A stretch of 19,075 nucleotides of DNA from G963677915 sp963677915 (GTDB lineage Bacteria; Bacillota; Clostridia; Lachnospirales; Vallitaleaceae): contig CAXXGE010000040.1 in assembly GCA_963677915.2 (NCBI GenBank), positions 1 to 19,075 of the forward strand, given 5' to 3'. Within the stretch, counting starts at the first letter, position 1. Every line of letters starts with the position of its first letter. Below, piece after piece: positions 7,432 through 13,727 of this stretch. Position numbers and translations under genes: made by a program. The notes under the pieces were generated by a model. That model saw only the letters and a program-made list of their open reading frames with translations, was not told where the DNA came from and did no database searches.

Positions 7432-8490
7432 TTACTTATTGATAAATAAAATTTTGTTGAAACTGATTTCCCTATTCTTTATCTTTTGGAAAACCTGTGG
7501 TGCCTCACTCAAATGAAATTTATGAGATATCAGCGATTCCACATTCAATTTCCCCTGTTGTATATAGCTAAGAGACGCTAGCCATTCGGAACCGGGAAAT
7601 GGCGCTGAATAGCTGTTCCAGGAGCCAGTTACTGACAACTCTCCTCTTACAATTCTTTCAAACGTTTTGGCCGGCAAAACAACATCTTTATGTGCAGTAC
7701 CCAACAGCAGAATTCGGCCACAATCTCGTGTCGTTCTAAAACACTGTTCTTGAGTTATTGGAGTACCAGCAGTTTCAATCGTTACATCTGCGCCTTTATT
7801 ATTTGTATTTGTTTTTACAAACTCTTCAACATCATCTCGAAGTGTGTTTACTGTCATATCAGCACCCAAATGCTTGGCTTCGTTCAACTTACCATCATTG
7901 ATGTCGACCGCAATGACTTTTGTTGCTCCCATAATTTTTGAGAATTGGATTGCTAGTTGTCCAATTGTTCCACAACCGAGAACAACAACCGTTTCTCCCG
8001 GATTAATTTTTACATTCATCATTCCATGGAGCGTAACGGCCGAAGGTTCTACAAGTGCACCCTCTTCAAAACTGACAGCCTCAGGCATCTTAATAACATT
8101 CGCACATGGTGCTACAACATATTCAGCGAACGCACCGTCTCTCCTAGAACCAATGAAATCATAGTTCTCACATTGGCCGTAATTACCCTTCACGCAAGAA
8201 TTGCATTTCATGCACGGAAGCATTGGGGCTACCACCACAGGATCTCCAGGTTTCAGTCCGGAAACTTCATCTCCGACTTCTTCTACTTCACCGCTGAATT
8301 CATGTCCAGGAATAGTCGGGAATGTATACGTTCCTGTATGCAAAACTCTGTCAAGGTCCGATCCACAGATTCCTACAGCTTTAATTTTCACAAGGACATC
8401 TTTGCCATTATTAATTTGCGGCTTTGATACCGCTTCATACCTTAAATCACCAGGCTGATACAGCACTGCTGCATTTGTCGTTTCCATCAT
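7432..8490 (-). CDS. Zinc-dependent polyol dehydrogenase, galactitol-1-phosphate 5-dehydrogenase-like
   Basis: 352-residue medium-chain dehydrogenase. Catalytic-zinc segments are GICGSDLD, PGHEFSGEV and LVEPSAV; the four structural-zinc cysteines are in PCMKCNSCVKGNYGQC; the cofactor site is VVLGCGTIGQLA. The stretches FIGSRRDGAFAEYVV and TGSWNSYSAPFPGSEW closely resemble Escherichia coli GatD as remembered, so oxidation of a hexitol or hexitol phosphate to a ketose (phosphate) is the best guess. The adjacent importer is an ABC system, not a phosphotransferase, so any phosphorylation would need the kinase. The start is ATG 8490 (a second ATG follows at 8487) with AGGAGAGG just upstream; it begins 8 nt after the preceding dehydrogenase gene. 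The substrate is not proven. Confidence 0.88.
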   Translation of the reverse strand: MMETTNAAVLYQPGDLRYEAVSKPQINNGKDVLVKIKAVGICGSDLDRVLHTGTYTFPTIPGHEFSGEVEEVGDEVSGLKPGDPVVVAPMLPCMKCNSCVKGNYGQCENYDFIGSRRDGAFAEYVVAPCANVIKMPEAVSFEEGALVEPSAVTLHGMMNVKINPGETVVVLGCGTIGQLAIQFSKIMGATKVIAVDINDGKLNEAKHLGADMTVNTLRDDVEEFVKTNTNNKGADVTIETAGTPITQEQCFRTTRDCGRILLLGTAHKDVVLPAKTFERIVRGELSVTGSWNSYSAPFPGSEWLASLSYIQQGKLNVESLISHKFHLSEAPQVFQKIKNREISFNKILFINK

Positions 8491-8498
8491 TACCTCTC

Positions 8499-9551
8499 CT
8501 ATTCATTAACAATCAATGTTTTTAGACCCTGCGCGCTCCTTGCATATTCAAACGCTTTCTCTACTTCATCTATCGTAAACTTACGACTTACAAGAGGTTT
8601 TAAATCAACCCTGTTTGATGAAGCTATTTCAATTGATTTTCTTACATCCTCAAGATTTGAACCAGTTGTTCCAAGTGCCTTTAGTTCCTTGTAATGAATC
8701 AGGTTTGTATTGAGTGTCACCATTTCTTTTCCTTTAGGCATTCCCCCGAAGAAATTAATGCGTCCATGGGTTGCTGCAATTTCAAGAGCCAACTGTTGAA
8801 GTGCAGGTACACTATTCGCTGTGATTACAACATCCGCTCCAAGGCCATCCGTGTACTTCAATACCGCTTCTTTCAAATCTTCTTCTGATGAATTTATAAA
8901 GATATCAGCGACTCCAAGCTCCCTTACTTGATCTAGACGTTCTTGATTAATATCTGCCATTATGATTTTTGTAGCACCTGCTGTCTTATTGATCATTGCA
9001 TGCAAAACACCAATTGGGCCTGCGCCTACAATAACAACGCTATCCCCTGGCTTGGTATCGAGAGTTTTGTAGCTGTTGTAGCAACATGAAAGCGGCTCAC
9101 ATAATGCAGCCTCTTCAAAGCTTAGGCTTTCAGGAATTTCTATTACATTCCCTGATCTGACAGCATGTTCAGGAATTCGGATATATTCTGCAAAACCACC
9201 ATCCCAGCTGATTCCAAAAGCTTCATAATCAGGACAAAGCTGGTTGTATCCTGCCCTGCACATCTTGCAGTGTCCACATCCTACATTAGGTGCGACCACA
9301 ACACGCTGACCTGCCTTATATCCCTGAACTTTATTACCCACTTCTATAATCTCTCCTGATATTTCGTGTCCAAGAACCCTTCTAGTACCTTCTGGGATTT
9401 TAAAATGTCCAAATTTCATAATTCTTAAATCTGTGCCGCATATCGCACAAGCCTTGACTTTTACAAGAATCTCATTTTCGTTGATTACTGGTTTTTCTAG
9501 CTCTTCAATACGAATATCTTCTACTCCATGATACATTGCCGCTTTCATCAT
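8499..9551 (-). CDS. Zinc-dependent alcohol/polyol dehydrogenase (sorbitol dehydrogenase family)
   Basis: 350-residue medium-chain dehydrogenase, first gene of the left operon. Zinc-site segments are CAICGTDLR, LGHEISGEI and CEPLSCC; structural-zinc cysteines are in GCGHCKMCRAGYNQLC; the NAD(P) motif is VIVGAGPIGVLH, followed by MADINQERL, whose aspartate suggests NAD preference. FFGGMPKGKEMVTLNTNLIHYKEL resembles sugar-alcohol dehydrogenases rather than ethanol dehydrogenases. Tandem ATGs at 9551 and 9548 are preferred over upstream in-frame ATGs (9596, 9584) because the conserved N-terminus KAAMYHG begins here and AAAGGA lies upstream, although the spacing is long (about 11 nt). With the GatD-like enzyme it gives two polyol oxidation steps in one operon. 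Confidence 0.85.
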   Translation of the reverse strand: MMKAAMYHGVEDIRIEELEKPVINENEILVKVKACAICGTDLRIMKFGHFKIPEGTRRVLGHEISGEIIEVGNKVQGYKAGQRVVVAPNVGCGHCKMCRAGYNQLCPDYEAFGISWDGGFAEYIRIPEHAVRSGNVIEIPESLSFEEAALCEPLSCCYNSYKTLDTKPGDSVVIVGAGPIGVLHAMINKTAGATKIIMADINQERLDQVRELGVADIFINSSEEDLKEAVLKYTDGLGADVVITANSVPALQQLALEIAATHGRINFFGGMPKGKEMVTLNTNLIHYKELKALGTTGSNLEDVRKSIEIASSNRVDLKPLVSRKFTIDEVEKAFEYARSAQGLKTLIVNE

Positions 9552-9573
9552 CTGTTTGCCATTCCTTTCATTA

Positions 9574-9709
9574 GTTGCTATCATATGTTTTTGCATGTTG
9601 CTATAAATCTTTCATTTGTTATCATTATAGACTCTTTTTTACTATATGTCAACATTTTGATTGCTATTTATTGTCATTTGTTTTCGTTTTATTTTTGTGT
9701 TCATTTATG
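9574..9709. promoter_or_regulatory. Repeated motifs around the catabolic promoter (candidate operators)
   Basis: Forward-strand TCATTTGTT occurs at 9612-9620 and 9674-9682, with the variant TTCATTTATG at 9700-9709. These flank the promoter on both sides. A second motif, RTTGCTAT, occurs at 9574-9581, 9597-9604 and 9660-9667. TTTTCGTTTT at 9681-9690 resembles DeoR-type operator sequences and, more weakly, a catabolite-responsive element. Binding by the nearby DeoR or RpiR proteins is inferred from position only. Confidence 0.4.
9624..9652 (-). promoter_or_regulatory. Perfect consensus sigma-A promoter of the catabolic operon
   Basis: On the minus strand, TTGACA (9652-9647) and TATAAT (9629-9624) are separated by exactly 17 nt. 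Both hexamers match the consensus at every position. Transcription would start near 9617, giving a leader of about 65 nt before the first dehydrogenase gene. A promoter this strong ahead of catabolic genes normally needs a repressor, consistent with the two regulators upstream. Confidence 0.85.
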
Positions 9710-9710
9710 C

Positions 9711-9739
9711 AAAAAATGGACCGGATATCCGGTCCATTT
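9711..9739 (-). terminator. Perfect-palindrome terminator after the small unknown gene
   Basis: Positions 9714-9739 are a 26-bp perfect palindrome centred on GATATC (arms GGACCG/CGGTCC flanked by AAAT/ATTT). On the minus strand it is followed by a T run (9716-9711). This is a strong rho-independent terminator for transcripts coming from the regulators or the small gene, and it insulates the catabolic promoter just downstream. The opposite strand has a poorer T tract. Confidence 0.8.
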
Positions 9740-9810
9740 CTCTATATTAACTAATTCATCGATGAAAGCAGCAATTCATGATTAATGCTAATTTCAAGAA
9801 GGCCACTCTT

Positions 9811-10041
9811 TCATACTAATGTACCTTGTGTTTCTTGTTCGGTCAGCCTCTTAAAGTCAGCCACAAGGTGATCAAAGTCCTTAATCTGGTCAATCGTCAC
9901 TTCTTTCTTGATCAACAGTAATCTGTATCGGCACTTAAGAAGACGCCACACCGCTGACCGCTCCATATCTTTCTCATCATTCCATTCACATGTATTTCGC
10001 CAAATATTTTCAAGAACTGGGATTGCAACAACATTTTTCAT
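9811..10041 (-). CDS. Small protein of unknown function (76 residues)
   Basis: I do not recognise this protein. It is charged and probably helical, with a central basic stretch (RLLKCRYRLLLIKKE) and an acidic/amphipathic end (IDQIKDFDHLVADFKRL); there is no signal peptide or membrane segment. It has its own upstream promoter-like repeats and a strong terminator downstream, which supports a real transcription unit. The start is uncertain. AGGAGG (10058-10053) is 11 nt from the ATG at 10041 used here, but only 4 nt from an ATG at 10048 that opens a 12-codon frame ending at 10010. An added A in the A5 run near 10040 would join the two, giving an N-terminus MNDEKNVVAIPV. The position between regulators and catabolic operon suggests a regulatory or accessory role, but nothing shows it. 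Confidence 0.5.
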   Translation of the reverse strand: MKNVVAIPVLENIWRNTCEWNDEKDMERSAVWRLLKCRYRLLLIKKEVTIDQIKDFDHLVADFKRLTEQETQGTLV

Positions 10042-10061
10042 CGTTCATGGCACCTCCTACT

Positions 10062-10123
10062 TATAGTATAGCATTTTATTTTATTTTGTCTATACAGTAT
10101 GGTATTTTATTTTATTTATTGTC
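10062..10123. repeat. Tandem A+T-rich direct repeats upstream of the small gene
   Basis: Two near-identical units of about 30 bp, 10062-10090 and 10093-10123, each begin TAYAGTATRGYATTTTATTT on the forward strand and end in TGTC. Each carries a short dyad (TATAGTATA and ATACAGTAT). The 31-nt periodicity is about three helical turns, which suits two copies of one binding site on the same DNA face. No binding protein is identified. Confidence 0.65.
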
Positions 10124-10125
10124 AA
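10096..10125 (-). promoter_or_regulatory. Candidate promoter of the small gene
   Basis: On the minus strand, TTGACA (10125-10120) is followed after 18 nt by CATACT (10101-10096). The second repeat supplies TAGACA (10092-10087), 16 nt, TATACT (10070-10065), but its start site would fall inside the AGGAGG, so the upstream pair is the more usable promoter. Confidence 0.45.
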
Positions 10126-10155
10126 AAATTTTTCTTTTGTTTCTTTCTATCATTC

Positions 10156-10953
10156 TTATATGCTTTCAGCATTAAATTCCGCCACTTCAAGCTTTACTCC
10201 TGTTTTACTAATAGATGTCCGATCATCTTCACTTATTCCATCGTCGGTAATGATCACATCAAACGTGTCAATTTCAGCAAACTTGGCAAAAGACGCTTTT
10301 CCGATTTTAGTGCTGTCGCACAATAGTATAATCTCACCTCCAATGTTGATCATTTCTTTTTTTAGCATTGCTAAATCTAAATTGGGGGTGAACACGCCCT
10401 TACCAATAGTAATCCCATTAGCTCCAAGGAACACTTTATCAGCACTCAAATCTTTTATTGCATTAATCGTTATAGGACCAATTGTACAACGAAATTTTCT
10501 CCTTAGCTGCCCTCCAAGGAAAATGACAGTAGCATTCGAATGTTCATCCAGGTATTCAGCAATCAAAAAATCATGCGTTATCACCGTAAGATTGCTAAAT
10601 GCCCCAATGAACTTTGCAAGTTCATAAGTTGTACTGCCAGTATCAAGAACAATAACATCATTGTCCTGTATATATGCTTGAGCTATTTCAGCAATTGATT
10701 GTTTCTTATCAACATTAACAATCTCCTTCTCATGCGTAGTAGGCTCATATATCATTTTTTTATTACTGATGGCACCACCATGCGTTCTCTTCAAGAGACC
10801 TTCTTTCTCAAGCTCTCTTAAATCGCTGCGAATGGTTGCTGGCGAAATAGAAAAGTAATCACTGAGTTCAGCTACTGACTTTTTCATCTCCTTATTAAGA
10901 AGCTCAACTATCATTTGCTTACGTTCATCCACAAATAATTTACCGTTATTCAT
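10156..10953 (-). CDS. DeoR-family transcriptional repressor of sugar metabolism
   Basis: 265 residues. The N-terminal winged helix-turn-helix is typical of DeoR (SVAELSDYFSISPATIRSDL, then LEKEGLLKRTHGGA, about residues 25-60). The C-terminal effector domain has the phosphosugar-binding-type signatures LDTGSTTYELAK and VFLGANGI, plus the CDSTKIGK motif. Such proteins usually repress a linked catabolic operon until a sugar phosphate binds. The ATG at 10953 overlaps the TGA of the RpiR-type gene by one base (TGATG), so the two are translationally coupled. No hairpin terminator follows, so its transcript may run into the small gene as far as the palindrome at 9739. The likely target is the promoter at 9624-9652, by position. 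Confidence 0.9.
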   Translation of the reverse strand: MNNGKLFVDERKQMIVELLNKEMKKSVAELSDYFSISPATIRSDLRELEKEGLLKRTHGGAISNKKMIYEPTTHEKEIVNVDKKQSIAEIAQAYIQDNDVIVLDTGSTTYELAKFIGAFSNLTVITHDFLIAEYLDEHSNATVIFLGGQLRRKFRCTIGPITINAIKDLSADKVFLGANGITIGKGVFTPNLDLAMLKKEMINIGGEIILLCDSTKIGKASFAKFAEIDTFDVIITDDGISEDDRTSISKTGVKLEVAEFNAESI

Positions 10954-11879
10954 CAAATTTCATCCTTGTCGTTATCTTTACGCGTGTGCTTAAGCGCCTT
11001 GTAAGTCTTGCTTAGATTATCGAGTGTATTTTCAATATTATTTGCAGCATAAACTGCATACAACATATCAATAATTAGTATTTGAGCTGTTTTGGATGTT
11101 GTCGCCTCCCAGTACAGCGCCGAACCTTGATCTGATGATCTTGTAGAAGTATATAGAATAAGGTCAGAATACTCACATATTGGCGATCCATCGAAAGATG
11201 TAATACCAATTGTACTCGCTCCATTCTCTTTTGCGAATTTTAAAGAGCTGATAACAGATGTAGTTCTTCCTGAGTTACTTATTCCAATCACCAAATCCTT
11301 ACTACTACCAATAGCAGCGCTCATCAATTGCATACTCTCATCACTAGTCAGTATGCATTTTTTACCCGAACGAACGAACCGCATTACACCTTCCACTGCA
11401 GCCAAACTAGATGATCCCATGCAACTGAATATAATTGTATCAGATATCCTAATCATTTCTGCTGCCTTTTCAATTGCCTCAATATCAATTATTTCTTTTG
11501 TTTCTTTTATAGTCTGAATATTTCTTTGTACAACTTTCTCAATTATGATCCCTGTACTATCTGATGCAGTAATATCTTCATATATGTATTGATCATCTTT
11601 TTTGCCTTTATCCTCTGCTTCATCAATCCCGCTAGATATAAGAAACTCAACCAAGGCAATTTTCATTTCCCTATAATTACTGTAACCCATTTCTTTAACA
11701 AATCGAGTAATCGTTGATTCTGCTACATGACAACGCATCGACAAATCTTTTATCGTCAATATTTTGGACTCTTCAGGATTCTTTATAATATATTCACCGA
11801 TTTTTTTTAGTGCAGGGTTGAAATAGGGTAATTTACGACTTATTTTCTGTAATACATTATCACGATAATTCTTATTCAT
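10953..11879 (-). CDS. RpiR/MurR-family transcriptional regulator
   Basis: 308 residues. An N-terminal HTH_6 domain (ALKKIGEYIIKNPEE, then IKDLSMRCHVAESTITRFVKEMGYSNYREMK, about 25-80) is followed by a SIS phosphosugar-binding domain (about 130-265) containing IFSCMGSSSLAA, the ISNSGRTTSVI loop and YTSTRSSDQGSALYWE. RpiR proteins sense phosphosugars and control sugar catabolism. The ATG at 11879 has GGGAGAGG upstream. It heads a two-gene regulatory unit with the DeoR-type gene. An insertion sequence lies 28 nt upstream of the start codon and separates the gene from its apparent promoter at 13653-13681, so expression may be reduced or altered. The protein sequence itself looks intact. Confidence 0.9.
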   Translation of the reverse strand: MNKNYRDNVLQKISRKLPYFNPALKKIGEYIIKNPEESKILTIKDLSMRCHVAESTITRFVKEMGYSNYREMKIALVEFLISSGIDEAEDKGKKDDQYIYEDITASDSTGIIIEKVVQRNIQTIKETKEIIDIEAIEKAAEMIRISDTIIFSCMGSSSLAAVEGVMRFVRSGKKCILTSDESMQLMSAAIGSSKDLVIGISNSGRTTSVISSLKFAKENGASTIGITSFDGSPICEYSDLILYTSTRSSDQGSALYWEATTSKTAQILIIDMLYAVYAANNIENTLDNLSKTYKALKHTRKDNDKDEI

Positions 11880-11897
11880 ACATTCCCTCTCCCTATA

Positions 11898-11907
11898 TAT
11901 TAGCTAT
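11898..11907. repeat. Left target-site duplication of the insertion sequence
   Basis: TATTAGCTAT, repeated exactly at 13636-13645 on the other side of the element. A 10-bp exact duplication is expected from an IS4-type insertion. Confidence 0.9.
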
Positions 11908-11909
11908 TA

Positions 11910-11953
11910 GGCATTTGTTAAATGCCAGAAACCCTTGATTTTACTGGGTTTCT
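11910..11953 (+). promoter_or_regulatory. Two hairpins at the left end of the insertion sequence
   Basis: GGCATTT/AAATGCC (11910-11926, GTT loop) and AGAAACCC/GGGTTTCT (11927-11934 and 11946-11953, 11-nt loop) form two adjacent stems, the second followed by TTGTTGTC. They lie before the transposase start and could stop outside transcription from reading into the transposase, a known self-limiting device in IS4-group elements. Function is inferred. Confidence 0.5.
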
Positions 11954-12024
11954 TGTTGTCATTTATAAAAATTTCCTCTCCAATCGTGGTAAAATATAAG
12001 TACCAACAAACACTTCACACAACG

Positions 12025-12033
12025 AAAGGAGGG
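12025..12033 (+). promoter_or_regulatory. Ribosome-binding site that sets the transposase TTG start
   Basis: AAAGGAGGG ends 6 nt before the TTG at 12040. The frame is open further upstream to 11935, but that part runs through the terminal hairpins and has no such site. Confidence 0.7.
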
Positions 12034-12039
12034 AAATTT

Positions 12040-13470
12040 TTGACTCCCAAACATCAACAGTTACTTCTCGACGATCTGCTTTCACAATGCCAAGACGCCC
12101 TCATTGATGATTCCCCGAAATTCTTCACTCTTCTTCAGGAATATGTTGATCTGAACGAGTTCATTCCCAAGGAGTTCCACTCCGCCTTCCACAAGTCCCG
12201 TGGAAGAACCCGCCTCTACCCTCTGGAAGGCTTCCTGACATCTCTTACGCTTCAGAAAATCTTTTCCATTCCATCGGTTTCTTTACTCATTCTATTCTTG
12301 AATCTATGCGAAGAACTCCGCGATTTTTGTGGCTTTGACAAGGTCCCTGATGCACCTCTGTTCACGCGATTCAAACAGGATTTCCTTCCTTATCTTGAAC
12401 GGATGTTTTCTTCAATGGTCGATTTCACAGAACCCATTTGCCAATCCATTGACCAGTCGCTGGCCAACACGCTTACCTTTGACACTTCCGGCATTGAGCA
12501 TTACGTCAAAGAAAACAATCCCAAAACTCTCAATTCGCTTGTCAAAAAACTCAAATCTTACTATAAGGACAACTCCGGGGTTGATCCGTATAAAATGGCC
12601 TATGGCCTCATGCCGCCTGTTGCCGCTGCCTGTCCAGATGCCAAACGGCAGTATATCAACGGCCATTTCTGCTATGCCGATAAGTTTGGCATTCTTACCA
12701 ATGGCCTTGGCATCGTCAGACATATCGCTTTTCTTGATGATGATTTCAAATCGGCTCATCCCGAAATGCCTGTTGAAAAGCGTTCCGATTCTCCTCATCT
12801 TGACAAATCGGTTGGCGATTCGTCTTCTCTAAAACCTATTCTGTCGGATTATTTTCAATTGCATCCTTCCTTTTCCCCGGATACTTTTCTTGGAGATTCT
12901 GCCTTCGACACCATCGAAACCTATGCATTTCTTAAGGATGAGTTTCATTTCTCAAAGGCACTGATTCCCTATAATCCCAGAAATGAAAGTTCTTTGGATA
13001 AGGTCGGATATAACGAATATGGCTATCCCACTTGTCCCAATGATTCCTCCCTGGCTATGAAGCATCATGGCCTGACCAGGGAAAAAGGTCGTTCTGACCG
13101 GATTAAATGGGGGTGTCCCAAGATTCGTTATACCAAAGGGCAGTACATCTGTGATTGCTCCGATCCCTGCAGCACCGCCAAAAGAGGCAGGACCACTTAC
13201 ACATACGAGAATCTTGATTTCAGACTGTTTCCCGGCGTTCAGCGTGATTCCGACGAATGGGTTGCATTGTACAAAACCAGAACCATCATCGAACGGTCAA
13301 TCAATCATTTCAAGACCAATATGTGCATTGCCGGCAGAAAGACCAGAAATCATCTAACCACAAAAGCCGATGTCTTCCTTGCCGGCATTGCTAGTCAGTT
13401 AACTGTGGTTGTTGCCGACAGGATGAGTTGTCCACAGTTCATCAGAAGTCTCAAACCATTAATTGCCTGA
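12040..13470 (+). CDS. IS4-family DDE transposase
   Basis: 476 residues with a TTG start chosen from the AAAGGAGGG 6 nt upstream. The DDE catalytic residues are visible: Asp in LTFDTSGIE, Asp in FLGDSAFDT and Glu in TIIERSINHFK. The last region also fits the IS4-family signature Y-x2-R-x3-E-x6-K exactly (YKTRTIIERSINHFK). The N-terminal part (FHKSRGRTRLYPLEGFL, then CEELRDFCGFDKVPDAPLFTRFKQDF) is a DNA-binding-type region found in such transposases. A cysteine-rich segment (KGQYICDCSDPCSTAKRG) lies between the second Asp and the Glu, where IS4 transposases carry a beta-strand insertion. The full-length frame suggests an active enzyme. About 165 bp of apparently non-coding element sequence follows before the right terminal repeat. 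Confidence 0.93.
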   Translation: MTPKHQQLLLDDLLSQCQDALIDDSPKFFTLLQEYVDLNEFIPKEFHSAFHKSRGRTRLYPLEGFLTSLTLQKIFSIPSVSLLILFLNLCEELRDFCGFDKVPDAPLFTRFKQDFLPYLERMFSSMVDFTEPICQSIDQSLANTLTFDTSGIEHYVKENNPKTLNSLVKKLKSYYKDNSGVDPYKMAYGLMPPVAAACPDAKRQYINGHFCYADKFGILTNGLGIVRHIAFLDDDFKSAHPEMPVEKRSDSPHLDKSVGDSSSLKPILSDYFQLHPSFSPDTFLGDSAFDTIETYAFLKDEFHFSKALIPYNPRNESSLDKVGYNEYGYPTCPNDSSLAMKHHGLTREKGRSDRIKWGCPKIRYTKGQYICDCSDPCSTAKRGRTTYTYENLDFRLFPGVQRDSDEWVALYKTRTIIERSINHFKTNMCIAGRKTRNHLTTKADVFLAGIASQLTVVVADRMSCPQFIRSLKPLIA

Positions 13471-13618
13471 CAACTTATAATAATTTCAGATATCTTTCAG
13501 AGATTTATTAAGATGCGCTATTTTTAACACCGTCAGCTACAACTTGGATGCAATTCTGAATTCTTCAGACTTTTCTTCTCCTTATCTGAGGAACGTTATC
13601 CACAGTTGACAGGAATTT

Positions 13619-13635
13619 CATTTAACAATTACCTA
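13619..13635 (-). repeat. Right terminal inverted repeat of the insertion sequence
   Basis: Read inward it is TAGGTAATTGTTAAATG, pairing with the left end at 11908-11924 (TAGGCATTTGTTAAATG); only positions 5 and 7 differ. Confidence 0.85.
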
Positions 13636-13645
13636 TATTAGCTAT
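13636..13645. repeat. Right target-site duplication of the insertion sequence
   Basis: An exact copy of TATTAGCTAT at 11898-11907, defining the right boundary of the element. Confidence 0.9.
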
Positions 13646-13652
13646 GATTATC

Positions 13653-13681
13653 ATTATTGCATATTCGCATATGTGAATCAA
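13653..13681 (-). promoter_or_regulatory. Displaced promoter of the regulator genes, with an internal dyad
   Basis: On the minus strand, TTGATT (13681-13676), 17 nt, AATAAT (13658-13653). The predicted start is about 13646, at the very edge of the insertion sequence. A near-palindrome, ATTCGCATATGTGAAT (13663-13678, 14 of 16 positions symmetric), fills the spacer and overlaps the -35 box, a good place for an autoregulatory operator. Removing the element and one duplication would place this promoter just ahead of the RpiR-type gene's ribosome-binding site. Confidence 0.55.
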
Positions 13682-13691
13682 TAGAATATGA

Positions 13692-13726
13692 GAAAAAGCG
13701 CACTCATTTAATGAATGCGCTTTTTC
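13692..13726. terminator. Bidirectional terminator after the ABC permease gene
   Basis: GAAAAAGCGCA pairs with TGCGCTTTTTC, and TCATT with AATGA inside, giving a long stem with one mismatch and a minimal loop, with A and T runs on both sides. It begins 1 nt after the permease stop codon. It ends the transport operon and shields the regulator promoter from read-through. Confidence 0.85.
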
Positions 13727-13727
13727 A

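Larger units (their letters stand above)
11908..13635 (+). mobile_element. Complete IS4-family insertion sequence, 1,728 bp
   Basis: It is bounded by imperfect terminal inverted repeats: left TAGGCATTTGTTAAATG (11908-11924) and right, read inward, TAGGTAATTGTTAAATG (13635-13619), matching at 15 of 17 positions. It is flanked by exact 10-bp direct repeats, TATTAGCTAT. It holds a single transposase gene with the YREK signature of the IS4 family. Ends, duplications and reading frame are all intact, so the insertion is probably recent and the element potentially active. It was inserted in the leader of the RpiR-DeoR regulator unit, with the transposase pointing away from the regulators. I cannot name the element. 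Confidence 0.92.

Noticed and set aside
9714..9739. 26-bp perfect palindrome as a regulator operator
   Set aside because: Its position after the small gene and the following T run on the minus strand fit a terminator better; it lies well upstream of the promoter. An operator role is not excluded.
10062..10123. A+T-rich tandem repeats as a replication origin or CRISPR
   Set aside because: Only two units, no regular unique spacers, no DnaA-box cluster or replication gene nearby.
11935..12039. N-terminal extension of the transposase from the TTG at 11935
   Set aside because: The extension would be translated through the terminal hairpins and has no ribosome-binding site, whereas AAAGGAGGG precedes the TTG at 12040.
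12412..12798. Minus-strand 128-codon frame inside the transposase
   Set aside because: Antisense shadow of the catalytic part of the transposase; no start signal and no recognisable product.
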